From assembly GCF_030010555.1 (NCBI RefSeq), contig NZ_JASCQP010000011.1, forward strand, positions 1-64,000: a DNA stretch of 64,000 nt, read 5' to 3'. The DNA is from Halomonas rhizosphaerae. GTDB taxonomy: Bacteria; Pseudomonadota; Gammaproteobacteria; Pseudomonadales; Halomonadaceae. Shown here piece by piece: positions 16,559 through 24,669 of the stretch (position 1 is the stretch's first letter; the number at the start of each line of letters is the position of its first letter). The notes under the pieces were generated by a model that was not told the origin of the DNA, made no database searches, and was given only the letters and a program-made list of their open reading frames with translations. Position numbers and translations under genes: made by a program.

Positions 16559-18361
16559 TTGGACGCCGTCACCGATCCCATCGAGCTGCAGGGGCGCTTG
16601 CGCCCCCGCATCCAGCCCAGGCCCCGTGATGAGGGGCTCTATGCCCGTGCCCGCGAAGAGGGCCTGACCGAGCTTCAGGCCCGGGTGCTAGCAGGGCGGA
16701 TCAAAGGCTACCAGGGTGAACTGGCGCCGCTGGTCTCGCCCAGCCTGCGCCACCTGGCCCATCCCGAGAAGCTCGCCGACGCAAGGCGTGCGGCGGAGCG
16801 CATCGCCCAGGCGGTGGTGGATGGCGAGCATATCGGCATCCTCACCGACTACGACGTGGACGGCATCACCTCCCACGTGGTGATCCGGCGCACCCTGGTC
16901 GAGCTCTTCGGGGTGCCCGAGGCGCGCCTGCACAGCCTGATCGGCCACCGCATCCATGACGGTTACGGCATCAGCCTGCCGCTGGTGGAGCGCACCCTGG
17001 CGCTCTCGCCGCGGCCGAGCCTGGTGATCACCGCCGACTGCGGCAGCTCCGACGAGCCCCGCATCGCCCGGCTCCGGGACGCCGGCATCGAGGTGGTGGT
17101 CAGCGACCACCACGCCCTGCCGGTGGAGGGCCCGCCGGCCTCGGCCTACGCCGTGGTCAATCCCACCCGAGATGACTGCGCCTATCCCGACCCGACCATC
17201 GCCGGCTGCATGGTGGCCTGGCTGGTGATGTCGCTGACTCGCGGCGTGCTGATCGAGTGGGGCGTGCTGCCCGAGGCGACGCCCAAGCTCTCGCCCTGGC
17301 TCTCCTACGTGGCGCTGGGCACGGTGGCCGACTGCGTCTCCCTGGGCGGCAGCGCCGCCAACCGCGCCGTGGTGACCCACGGCCTGGCGCTGATCAACCG
17401 CATGGAGGCCGCCTGCTGGCGTGCCATGGCGGCACGCCTGGGGGCCGACAGCGTGCCCTTCGATGCCGAGACCCTGGCCTTCCAGATGGGGCCTCGGATC
17501 AACGCCCGTTCGCGGCTCGACGATCCCTATGCGGCGCTGCACTTCATGCTCGCGGCGGATGACGCCACGGCGGCGCGGCATCTGGAGACGCTGGATCAGG
17601 ACAACCAGTCGCGCAAGGCGATCGAGGCCGAGATGGCCGAAGAGGCCAGGGCCCTGGCGCTGCCGGCCCTGACGGCCGACGAGCCTGCCGTCGTCGTCTT
17701 CCTGGCGTCCGGGCATCCCGGCGTGCAGGGCATCGTCGCATCAAGGCTGGTGCAGGCCTTCGGCCGACCGGCCCTGGTGCTGACGCCGGCGGCGGCCCCC
17801 GGCATGCTCACCGGTTCCGGACGCTCCATCGAGGGGCTCCACCTGCGCGACGCCCTGCAGCGGACCTTCGAACTGGCCCCCGAGGCGCTGCCGCGCTTCG
17901 GGGGCCACCGCGGCGCCGCCGGGGTGGGGGTGCCGCGCGAGCACCTGGCGGCGTTCCGTACGGCCTTTCTGCACGCGGTGAGCGAGCAGCTTGGTGATAC
18001 CGAGCTCTGTCCGCGGATCTTCACCGACGGCGAACTGGCCCCCCATCAGCTCGGCCTTGCCACCCTGGACGAGCTCGAGCGGCTGGGGCCCTATGGCCGC
18101 GAGTTCGATGCCCCGCTGTTCCAGGGCGAGTTCCTGGTCGAGGCGCTGCGACCGGTGGGGGCCGATGGCAGCCACCTGATGCTGGAGCTCTCCGCCGGGG
18201 CCACGAGCCTGAAGGCGATCTGGTTCCGTGCCCTGACCCCTGGGGAGGTGCCGCCCTTCGGCGTCGGCGACCGGCTGCGCTGTGCCTTCAAGCTCAATCG
18301 CAACCGCTGGCGGGGGCGCGAGAGCCTTCAGCTGATGGTCGAGCACGCCGAGCCACTATAA
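16559..18361 (+). CDS. recJ: RecJ-type single-strand-specific exonuclease (DHH/DHHA1)
   Basis: About 600 residues if translation starts at TTG 16559, which has AGGAG six bases upstream; no good ATG start is seen. The DHH phosphoesterase core has TDYDVDGITSH (about 98-108), ITADCGSSDEP and VVSDHHALP, then GPRINARSRLDD. A DHHA1 domain contains GSGRSIEGLHLRDAL and FGGHRGAAG, followed by an OB-like C-terminal domain. RecJ degrades single-stranded DNA 5' to 3' in recombination and repair. Several usually invariant spots differ from Escherichia coli RecJ (CGSS for NGIS, NARSR for NAAGR, VQGIVASR for VVGILASR), so this may be a divergent clade. Its position after thrC matches recJ in related genera. 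Confidence 0.82.
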   Translation: MDAVTDPIELQGRLRPRIQPRPRDEGLYARAREEGLTELQARVLAGRIKGYQGELAPLVSPSLRHLAHPEKLADARRAAERIAQAVVDGEHIGILTDYDVDGITSHVVIRRTLVELFGVPEARLHSLIGHRIHDGYGISLPLVERTLALSPRPSLVITADCGSSDEPRIARLRDAGIEVVVSDHHALPVEGPPASAYAVVNPTRDDCAYPDPTIAGCMVAWLVMSLTRGVLIEWGVLPEATPKLSPWLSYVALGTVADCVSLGGSAANRAVVTHGLALINRMEAACWRAMAARLGADSVPFDAETLAFQMGPRINARSRLDDPYAALHFMLAADDATAARHLETLDQDNQSRKAIEAEMAEEARALALPALTADEPAVVVFLASGHPGVQGIVASRLVQAFGRPALVLTPAAAPGMLTGSGRSIEGLHLRDALQRTFELAPEALPRFGGHRGAAGVGVPREHLAAFRTAFLHAVSEQLGDTELCPRIFTDGELAPHQLGLATLDELERLGPYGREFDAPLFQGEFLVEALRPVGADGSHLMLELSAGATSLKAIWFRALTPGEVPPFGVGDRLRCAFKLNRNRWRGRESLQLMVEHAEPL

Positions 18362-18371
18362 GGAAAGAGAG

Positions 18372-18989
18372 ATGGATCCCCAGGAACTGCCCACCGACCC
18401 CCATCGCGCCCATGAGGACGTGATGGCGATGCTGGTCGGCACGCTCTTCGTCGCCCTCGGCGTCAGCTTCTATACCCAGGCGATGCTGCTCACCGGCAGT
18501 ACCGCGGGCCTGGCCTTCCTGCTGCAGTACGTCACCGGCTGGCGCTTCGGCCTCGGGTTCTTCCTGATCAACTTGCCGTTCTACTGGCTGGCCGTGCGTC
18601 GCATGGGCTGGTCGTTCACCCTGCGCACCTTCGTGGCCATCGGCCTGGTCTCGGTGTTCTCGGAGCTCACCGCCGGCTGGATCCGCATCGAGTGGCTGCA
18701 GCCGCTCTATGCAGCCCTGATGGGCGGCAGCCTGATCGGCATCGGCATGCTGGTGCTGTTCCGCCACCGCACGAGTCTCGGCGGCATCAACATCCTCGCG
18801 CTCTTCCTGCAGGACCGCTACGGCTGGCGGGCGGGCTACGTCCAGCTGGGCATCGATGCGCTCATCATGCTGGTCGCCCTGCTGGTGCTGCCGATGGAGC
18901 GGGTGGGCCTCTCGGTGCTGGGCGCCGTGGCGCTCAACCTGATCATCGCGCTGAACCACAAGCCGGGGCGCTATATGGGCGTCAGCTGA
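18372..18989 (+). CDS. YitT-family inner membrane protein
   Basis: 205 residues with about five hydrophobic helices and family features: LLTGSTAGLAFLLQY near the first helix, LPFYWLAVRRMG, a GGSLIGIGMLVLFRHRTSLGG segment and GINILALFLQDR. These match the membrane part of YitT proteins; the cytoplasmic DUF2179 domain of longer members is absent. The function of the family is not established. It follows recJ by 10 bases and is probably co-transcribed, although no functional link to RecJ is evident. Confidence 0.75.
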   Translation: MDPQELPTDPHRAHEDVMAMLVGTLFVALGVSFYTQAMLLTGSTAGLAFLLQYVTGWRFGLGFFLINLPFYWLAVRRMGWSFTLRTFVAIGLVSVFSELTAGWIRIEWLQPLYAALMGGSLIGIGMLVLFRHRTSLGGINILALFLQDRYGWRAGYVQLGIDALIMLVALLVLPMERVGLSVLGAVALNLIIALNHKPGRYMGVS

Positions 18990-19000
18990 GGCGTGGTGAC

Positions 19001-19087
19001 TCAGTAGTTGGGCCAGACCCCGGGGGTGGCCAGCTCCAGCAGGTGACCGTCGGGGTCACGGTCTAATATAGAGGCAGACTCTCCCGG
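19001..19087 (-). pseudogene. Duplicated 3' end of the VOC-family gene
   Basis: Positions 19001-19061 repeat the last 61 bases of the intact VOC gene (19113-19173) with four mismatches. They encode the same C-terminus (RDPDGHLLELATPGVWPNY) and its own stop. Past 19061 the similarity weakens but continues for about 25 bases. The copy has no start and is offset 112 bases downstream of the original. It looks like a decayed tandem duplication, and the frame is joined to other sequence only by chance. Confidence 0.75.
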
Positions 19088-19112
19088 GAGAGCGATATCA
19101 CGAGCACTGGTC

Positions 19113-19538
19113 TCAATAGTTGGGCCAGACGCCCGGCGTGGCCAGCTCCAGCAGGTGACCGTCGGGGTCACGGAAATAGAGACTCTCTCCCCCTCGTGGC
19201 CAGTGGGTGCGCCCCTCGATGGCGATGCCGTGGTCCTCGAGCTGGCCCTCCCAGGCCGCGAGTTCGCGGGCGGCGATGGCGAAGGCGAGGTGCACCCGGC
19301 CGCGGCCGTCGTGGGGCGGGATGGTGCCCATCTCGTCCGGCAGCACCACGGTCTCCAGCGTCTCGCCGTGCAGGAAGAGCAGCAGCACCGAGCCGGCCCC
19401 GGCGTCATAGGCGGTGAAGCGATGGTCGGCGTTGAAGGGGTCGAGCCCCATCACGCCCTCGAAGAAGCTCCGCGCCCGGGCCATGTCCTCCACGTAGAGC
19501 GCGGTCTCCAGTACACCGTTGAGCCTGGGCATGGCCAC
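19113..19538 (-). CDS. VOC-family (glyoxalase/bleomycin-resistance fold) protein
   Basis: 141 residues with paired beta-alpha-beta-beta-beta modules. The N-terminal module is VLETALYVEDMARARSFFEG, a mid segment is VHLAFAIAARELAAWEGQLE, and the C-terminus is SLYFRDPDGHLLELATPGVW. His in VHLAF and Glu in LLELAT are in the usual metal-ligand positions. Family members include dioxygenases, isomerases and resistance proteins, and the substrate cannot be assigned. It is downstream of the copper operon on the same strand. The 3' end is duplicated just downstream. Confidence 0.82.
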   Translation of the reverse strand: MAMPRLNGVLETALYVEDMARARSFFEGVMGLDPFNADHRFTAYDAGAGSVLLLFLHGETLETVVLPDEMGTIPPHDGRGRVHLAFAIAARELAAWEGQLEDHGIAIEGRTHWPRGGESLYFRDPDGHLLELATPGVWPNY

Positions 19539-19574
19539 CTCCGATCCCGGTATGCGCCTTCAGTCTAGCAAGGG

Positions 19575-19652
19575 TCAGCGCTGGCTCCCCCAGAACCACC
19601 AGGCGATCAGGGCGATCGATGCCAGGCCGGCGAGATTGACGATCCAGTTCAT
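19575..19652 (-). CDS. 25-residue membrane microprotein coupled to copA
   Basis: A short frame ([10 protein letters not shown]... ending AWWFWGSQR) whose ATG overlaps the copA stop codon (TGATG). Nearly the whole peptide is one hydrophobic helix ending in basic Arg. From memory, membrane-anchored cupredoxin-domain proteins found beside copA in related bacteria begin with a very similar NLAGLALI...WWFW helix followed by a copper-binding domain. Here the frame stops right after the helix. It may be a genuine small subunit or a truncated relic of such a protein. The coupling to copA is the main evidence that it is translated. Confidence 0.5.
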   Translation of the reverse strand: MNWIVNLAGLASIALIAWWFWGSQR

Positions 19653-22432
19653 CACTTGGCCTCCTCGTGTTGGTGGCTGCCGTTGTCGCCGCCCGCGACC
19701 TCGGCGGAAGGGCGGAACAGGCGCAGCCGGTTGGCGTTGCTCACCACGGTGATCGAGGAGAGCGACATGGCGGCCCCGGCGATCATCGGCGAGAGCAGGG
19801 TGCCGGTGATGGGGTAGAGCACCCCGGCGGCGATGGGAATGCCCAGGGTGTTATAGCCGAAGGCGCCCACCAGGTTCTGCTTGATGTTGCGCAGGGTGGC
19901 CCGGCTGATCTCGATGGCGGCGGCCACGCCGTGCAGCGAGCCGCGCACCAGGGTGATGCCGGCGCTCTCGATGGCCACGTCGGTGCCCTGGCCGATGGCG
20001 AAGCCCACGTCGGCCCGGGCCAGGGCCGGGGCGTCGTTGATGCCGTCGCCCACCATGCCGACGACCTCGCCCTCGCCCTGAAGGCGCTCGATCTCGGCGT
20101 GCTTGTCCTCGGGCAGCAGGCCGGCGCGGAAGTCGTCGATGCCGACTTCCCGGGCGATGGCGCCGGCGGTGTGCGCGTTGTCGCCGGTGAGCATCACCAC
20201 CTTGAGGCCGTCGGCCTGCAGGCGCTTCACGGCCGCGATGGTGTCATGGCGCAGCGGGTCGCTGATGCCGAACAGCGCGGCCAGCCGGCCATCCACCGCC
20301 AGATAGACCACGGTGCGCGCCTTCTCTTCCAGTTTTCCGGCAATGTCGCGGCCGCTGGAAAGGTCGATCCCGGCTTCCTCCAGCAGGCGGGCATTGCCCA
20401 GCAGCAGCGCCCTGCCGTCGGCGGTGGTCGCCTTGACCCCGCCGCCGGTGACGGTGTCGAAGTCCCGAATCTCGCCGGGCTCGGCCTGCCGTTCTTCCGC
20501 GTGCGCCAGCAGGGCGGCCGCGAGGGGGTGCTCGGAGCCGCGCTCCAGGGCCACCACCAGGCCCAGCACCTCCCGCTCGTCGCCCTCGAGCACCTCCGAT
20601 TCCGTCACCTCCGGCTTGCCCTCGGTCAGGGTGCCGGTCTTGTCCACCACCAGGGTGGTGAGCTTGCTGGCGGTCTGCAGGGCATCGCCGCTTCTCACCA
20701 GCACGCCATGCTCGGCCGCCTTGCCCACGCCGATCATGGTGGAGATCGGCGTGGCCAGGCCCAGGGCGCAGGGGCAGGCGATGATCAGCACCGTGGTGGC
20801 GGTGACCAGCATATGGATCACCCGTGGCTCGGCACCGAAGTTGAACCAGGCCAGCGCGGTGATCACGGCGATGATCATCACCGAGGGCACGAAGACGCTG
20901 GACACCTGATCGGCCAGCTGGCCGATGGGCGGGCGGGAGTTCTGGGCGCTGGCCACCTGCTCGGTGATCTGGCCCAGACGGGTGTCGGCACCGACGCGGG
21001 TGGCGCGATAGACCAGCGAACCCTTGCCGTTGACCGTGCCGGCACTCACCTCGTCGCCCTCGCCCTTGGTCATCGGTAGGGGCTCGCCGGTGAGCATGGA
21101 CTCGTCGATATGGCTCTGCCCCTCGGTCACCTCACCGTCCACCGGCAGGCGTTCGCCGGGGCGCACGCGGATGTGGTCGCCCTTGCGCACCTCGTCGATG
21201 TCGACCTCGCGCTCCTCGCCGTCGCGGATCACCCGCGCGGTACGGCTCTGCAGGTCGAGCAGTCGCTTGAGGGCATCGCTGGTCCGGCCCCGCGCCCGTA
21301 ACTCCAGGGCATTGCCCAGCAGCACCAGGCCGATGATCATCGCCGAGGCCTCGAAGTAGATGCCGCGGGCCACCTCGGGCAGCCAGGGCCCGAAGGCCAC
21401 CACCGCCATGGAGTAGAGCCAGGCGGTGCCGGTGCCCATGGCGATCAGGGTATCCATGTTGGCCTGGTGGTGCCGGAAGTTCTTCCAGGCATTGACGAAG
21501 AAGTGGCGGCCCGGGAACACCATCACCGCCAGCGTCAGCAGGCCGATCACCAGCCAGTAGAGCCGCCCGGCCCCCACGGGGTGGGGGTGGAAGACGAACA
21601 TGCTCGCCATGAGGGGCACGGCCAGGGCCAGCGACCAGGCACTCCCCTTCAGGCGGCGGCGATACTCCCGCGCGTCGCGCTCGGCGCGGGCCTGCTCGGC
21701 CTCGCGCATGTCGACGATGGGCTCGGCACCGTAGCCCACGTCCTCCACGGCACGGACCAGGGCATCCGGGTCGGCGCTGCCGCGCACCTGGGCGGTATGG
21801 GTGCCGAAGTTGACCTCCGCGCCGACCACGCCGGGCGTGCGCTCCAGGGCCTGCTGGACGCTCTTCACGCAGCTGGCACAGGTCATGCCGCTGATCGACA
21901 GCCGTCGGGTGGTGGCGCGCGCCCCGCTCTCTTCCGCCTCTGGGGCCTTGTCATGCTCCTGACCGGATGGGCACTCGGGCCCCGGCTCGGGGGATGACTG
22001 GGCCTCTGCGTCAGCAGCGTCCGTGGGCCGAGCGGGTGGGTAGCCGGCCTCTTCCAGCAGCCGGTCCAGGGTGGTGTCCTCCAGGGCAGTCTCCACCGCC
22101 AGGCGCTTCTCGTCCGGGAAGCCGACCACCTCGGCCTCCGGGTCCTCGGCCTGGATCGCCTTGCGCATCCTGCCGACACAGCCCTGGCAGCTCATGCCCG
22201 GCACGCGGCGCTCATGGTGCCATCGGCCGGCTACCGGGTAGCCGGCCTCGGCCAGCGCCTTGTCCAGGGCGTCATCGGTCAGGGTGGTGGTGACCTCGAG
22301 GCGCTTCTCGGACGGCATGCCGGTGACCTCGGCCTGGGCGTCCCGGGCCTGGATGGCCCGGCGCATGGTGGCCACGCAGCCCTGGCAGTTCATGCCGGGC
22401 ACCTGGCGTTCCAGTGGCTGTCTGGCGTTCAT
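19652..22432 (-). CDS. copA: Copper-translocating P1B-type ATPase CopA
   Basis: 926 residues, long for the family because it has three N-terminal heavy-metal-binding domains: GMNCQGC (C16, C19), GMSCQGC (C82, C85) and GMTCASC (C185, C188). The first two are very similar to each other, suggesting an internal duplication. The P1B core follows: LTGEPLP, the membrane copper motif CPC ([12 protein letters not shown]), the phosphorylation site DKTGTLTEG, the HP motif GSEHPLA and [10 protein letters not shown]. It exports Cu(I) from the cytoplasm. It overlaps cueR by 4 bases at its start and the microprotein by 1 base at its end. Confidence 0.96.
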   Translation of the reverse strand: MNARQPLERQVPGMNCQGCVATMRRAIQARDAQAEVTGMPSEKRLEVTTTLTDDALDKALAEAGYPVAGRWHHERRVPGMSCQGCVGRMRKAIQAEDPEAEVVGFPDEKRLAVETALEDTTLDRLLEEAGYPPARPTDAADAEAQSSPEPGPECPSGQEHDKAPEAEESGARATTRRLSISGMTCASCVKSVQQALERTPGVVGAEVNFGTHTAQVRGSADPDALVRAVEDVGYGAEPIVDMREAEQARAERDAREYRRRLKGSAWSLALAVPLMASMFVFHPHPVGAGRLYWLVIGLLTLAVMVFPGRHFFVNAWKNFRHHQANMDTLIAMGTGTAWLYSMAVVAFGPWLPEVARGIYFEASAMIIGLVLLGNALELRARGRTSDALKRLLDLQSRTARVIRDGEEREVDIDEVRKGDHIRVRPGERLPVDGEVTEGQSHIDESMLTGEPLPMTKGEGDEVSAGTVNGKGSLVYRATRVGADTRLGQITEQVASAQNSRPPIGQLADQVSSVFVPSVMIIAVITALAWFNFGAEPRVIHMLVTATTVLIIACPCALGLATPISTMIGVGKAAEHGVLVRSGDALQTASKLTTLVVDKTGTLTEGKPEVTESEVLEGDEREVLGLVVALERGSEHPLAAALLAHAEERQAEPGEIRDFDTVTGGGVKATTADGRALLLGNARLLEEAGIDLSSGRDIAGKLEEKARTVVYLAVDGRLAALFGISDPLRHDTIAAVKRLQADGLKVVMLTGDNAHTAGAIAREVGIDDFRAGLLPEDKHAEIERLQGEGEVVGMVGDGINDAPALARADVGFAIGQGTDVAIESAGITLVRGSLHGVAAAIEISRATLRNIKQNLVGAFGYNTLGIPIAAGVLYPITGTLLSPMIAGAAMSLSSITVVSNANRLRLFRPSAEVAGGDNGSHQHEEAK

Positions 22433-22872
22433 CGGGTCTCCTCGCCGGTCTCGTGGCCGGCAGTGAGCGGTTCGGGAAAGCTCTCGATCAGGCGGCAGAG
22501 GCTGTGGCCGTCGGGGGTGCCGTCGGGCATCTCCTCCCAGGCGGCAAGGGCCTGCTCCATGCGCGAAGCCAGGGATTGCAGCTCGCGGATCCGGTCACGG
22601 ATCTGCGGCAGCCGGCTGGCCAGCAGGTCGCGCACCATGGGACAGGGCGAGTCGCCATGGTCGGCGTGGTCGAGGATATCGCGGATCTCGGCCACGCCGA
22701 ACCCCAGGGTGCGGGCCCGCTGGATGAAGCGCAGCCGGTCCAGATCCTTCTGTCCAAACAGCTGGTAGCCGTTCTCGGGGTGGCGCTCGGGATGCAGCAG
22801 CCCCTCGCGGATGTAGTGGCGCACGGTTTCGGCGGTGACGCCGGCCAGCCGTGCCAGTTCGCTGACCTTCAT
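22429..22872 (-). CDS. cueR: MerR-family copper-responsive regulator (CueR-like)
   Basis: 147 residues from ATG 22872 ([20 protein letters not shown]), preceded by GAGAG; an upstream ATG adding eight residues lacks a ribosome binding site. The winged helix-turn-helix is at about 1-70, followed by a long dimerisation helix. Metal-site cysteines are in SPCPMV (about 105-106), with another in LCRLIE. This arrangement differs from the classic CueR C-x7-C loop, so silver, copper or other soft-metal sensing is inferred from the coupled copA. It is the first gene of the operon and has a MerR-type promoter upstream. Confidence 0.8.
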   Translation of the reverse strand: MKVSELARLAGVTAETVRHYIREGLLHPERHPENGYQLFGQKDLDRLRFIQRARTLGFGVAEIRDILDHADHGDSPCPMVRDLLASRLPQIRDRIRELQSLASRMEQALAAWEEMPDGTPDGHSLCRLIESFPEPLTAGHETGEETR

Positions 22873-22902
22873 GGCGGTGTCTCTCGGCGATGTCATGGCG
22901 CA

Positions 22903-22934
22903 AGTGTAAAACCCTTGTGTTACCCATAGGTCAA
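22903..22934 (-). promoter_or_regulatory. MerR-type promoter of the cueR-copA operon
   Basis: On the minus strand, TTGACC (-35, 22934-22929) and TACACT (-10, 22908-22903) are separated by 20 bases, the over-long spacing typical of promoters activated by MerR-family proteins. The spacer contains the imperfect dyad ACCTATGGGT...ACAAGGGT. The cueR start codon is 31 bases downstream of the -10. Confidence 0.65.
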
Positions 22935-23040
22935 GGGGCAGTGGAGACGCGCCTGCCGAGCTGCACGTATGTTGTCTAAGTTAATGAAAGTTCAAGGAAT
23001 GAAACAGTTGTTCGACCAAAGTATTAGCGTTTTTTGTTTT

Positions 23041-23054
23041 CAAACGGCCGTTTG
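23041..23054. promoter_or_regulatory. PsrA-like operator upstream of fadL
   Basis: CAAACGGCCGTTTG is a perfect 14-base palindrome of the form CAAAC-N4-GTTTG. This matches the motif bound by PsrA, the long-chain-fatty-acid-responsive TetR-type repressor of pseudomonads. It lies 98 bases before the fadL start in an AT-rich stretch that is otherwise empty. The function of the downstream gene fits. Confidence 0.6.
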
Positions 23055-23152
23055 TGCTTGATCCCGGGTGGCGGATTCGCAAACACTGCGGGTACGCCAG
23101 AAGGATCAACGACAAGTACCCAGCATCACCTACCCGAAAGGATGTCGAGCCC

Positions 23153-24475
23153 ATGCACAACAAGTTCAACAAGCTCTCCCTCGCCGTGGCCCTTGCCTCC
23201 ACGGCACTGATCGCCAGCCAGGTGTCCGCCTCCGGCTTCCAGGTCCGCGAGCAGAGTGCCAAGACACTGGCCAACGCCCTCTCCAACGCCACCGCCGGTG
23301 CCGAGGACGCCAGCTTCATGGCCTACAACCCGGCCGCCATCGGCAATATCGACGGCAACCAGGTCGTCGGCGGGGTGGCCTATATCGATGCCAATTTCGA
23401 GTTGCAGGATGCCGAGGCCAGCAGCGTCGGTGGCACCCCTTATATCTCTAACGCTTCAAATCAAGGGGGCGAAAGCGCTGTGGTGCCGGCCTTTGCCGCC
23501 AAGACGCAGCTGAACGAGCAGTTCGACCTGGGCCTGGCCATCTACGCGCCCTATGGGCTCTCCACCAAGTACGACGAGGACTGGATCGGCCGCTATCACG
23601 CCATCGAGACCGAACTGACCACCATCGACTTCCAGCCGACGCTCAACTATCGCGCGACCGAGCGCCTCAATTTGGCCGTGGGGCTGCGGGCGCAATATGC
23701 GGATGCCACCTTGTCACAGGCCGTTGACACGGGGCTTAATCCATTAACTGGGCAAAGCGCTAACCCTAATGGGGATTTTGATGCCTTAGCTGAGGTAACA
23801 GGCGACGACTGGGGCTATGGCTATACGCTCGGCGCACTCTTCCAGGTCACCGATCAGACCCGCCTGGGGATCAGCTATCGTTCGGAAATCGATCTGACCC
23901 TGGAAGGTGAGGTGGACTACAGCTCTGATAACCCTCTGGTGGCAGCAGGTCTCCCGGGTAGCCAGGGGGGAACCGCAGACTTGACCACTCCTGCCAACAT
24001 GAACCTGGGCATCTATCACCAGCTGACCGATCGGCTGGCACTGATGGCCAATGCCGAATGGACCGAGTGGAGCAGCTTCGACGAGCTGGTGGTCGAGTTC
24101 GAGGATGGCTCTAGCAATCCGACAACCGAGAACTGGGATGATACCTGGGCCTTCTCGGTGGGCGCCAACTATGCACTGACCCCGCAGTGGCTGCTGCGTG
24201 CCGGCCTGGGCGTCGACGAGAGCCCGATCCCCAGTGCCGAGTACCGCACCCCGCGGGTGCCGGATGCCGATCGCCAGTGGGCCACCTTCGGCGCCACCTG
24301 GATGCCCAGCCCGGAGCTCGGCATCACCGCCGGCTACATGCATGTCTTCGCCGACGATGGCGATATCGACCAGCAGGCGACCGCCACCAACGAGAATGCG
24401 AGCAGGGGCAACCTCTCGGGGACCTACGAGGTTTCGGCGGATGTCTTCGCCCTGTCCGTGGACTACCGCTTTTGA
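23153..24475 (+). CDS. fadL: Outer membrane long-chain fatty acid transporter, FadL family
   Basis: 440 residues from ATG 23153. A signal peptide (about 1-25, ending QVSA) is followed by SGFQVREQSAKTLANALS, the FadL hatch start, with the AYNPAAIG motif at about 57-64. The rest is amphipathic strand pattern ending in an aromatic residue (SVDYRF), as expected for a beta-barrel. It should import hydrophobic compounds such as fatty acids. It is monocistronic, with a PsrA-like palindrome upstream and a strong terminator downstream. Codon and base use in 23400-23990 is a little more AT-rich than its neighbours, perhaps reflecting variable surface loops. Confidence 0.93.
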   Translation: MHNKFNKLSLAVALASTALIASQVSASGFQVREQSAKTLANALSNATAGAEDASFMAYNPAAIGNIDGNQVVGGVAYIDANFELQDAEASSVGGTPYISNASNQGGESAVVPAFAAKTQLNEQFDLGLAIYAPYGLSTKYDEDWIGRYHAIETELTTIDFQPTLNYRATERLNLAVGLRAQYADATLSQAVDTGLNPLTGQSANPNGDFDALAEVTGDDWGYGYTLGALFQVTDQTRLGISYRSEIDLTLEGEVDYSSDNPLVAAGLPGSQGGTADLTTPANMNLGIYHQLTDRLALMANAEWTEWSSFDELVVEFEDGSSNPTTENWDDTWAFSVGANYALTPQWLLRAGLGVDESPIPSAEYRTPRVPDADRQWATFGATWMPSPELGITAGYMHVFADDGDIDQQATATNENASRGNLSGTYEVSADVFALSVDYRF

Positions 24476-24500
24476 GCATCGATCCTGTACCCGACCTCGA

Positions 24501-24520
24501 GACCCGGCTTCGGCCGGGTC
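24501..24520 (+). terminator. Rho-independent terminator of fadL
   Basis: GACCCGGC and GCCGGGTC form a perfect 8-base stem closed by the stable TTCG loop, followed by the T-rich TTGTCGTT. It lies 25 bases past the fadL stop. The remaining about 150 bases before prfB show no gene. Confidence 0.8.
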
Positions 24521-24669
24521 TTGTCGTTCTGGACGTCCGTCGGCGTGGGCATGGATGCGGCGCGGCGGCACTTTCGCTACAATAGGCGCCTTTTCCGTGC
24601 CGTCGGCGGCCCTGGCGCCGAGCCCGCGCCGCGGCGGCCATCGTTCCATCGCAGACTCGGATGAGCCCC

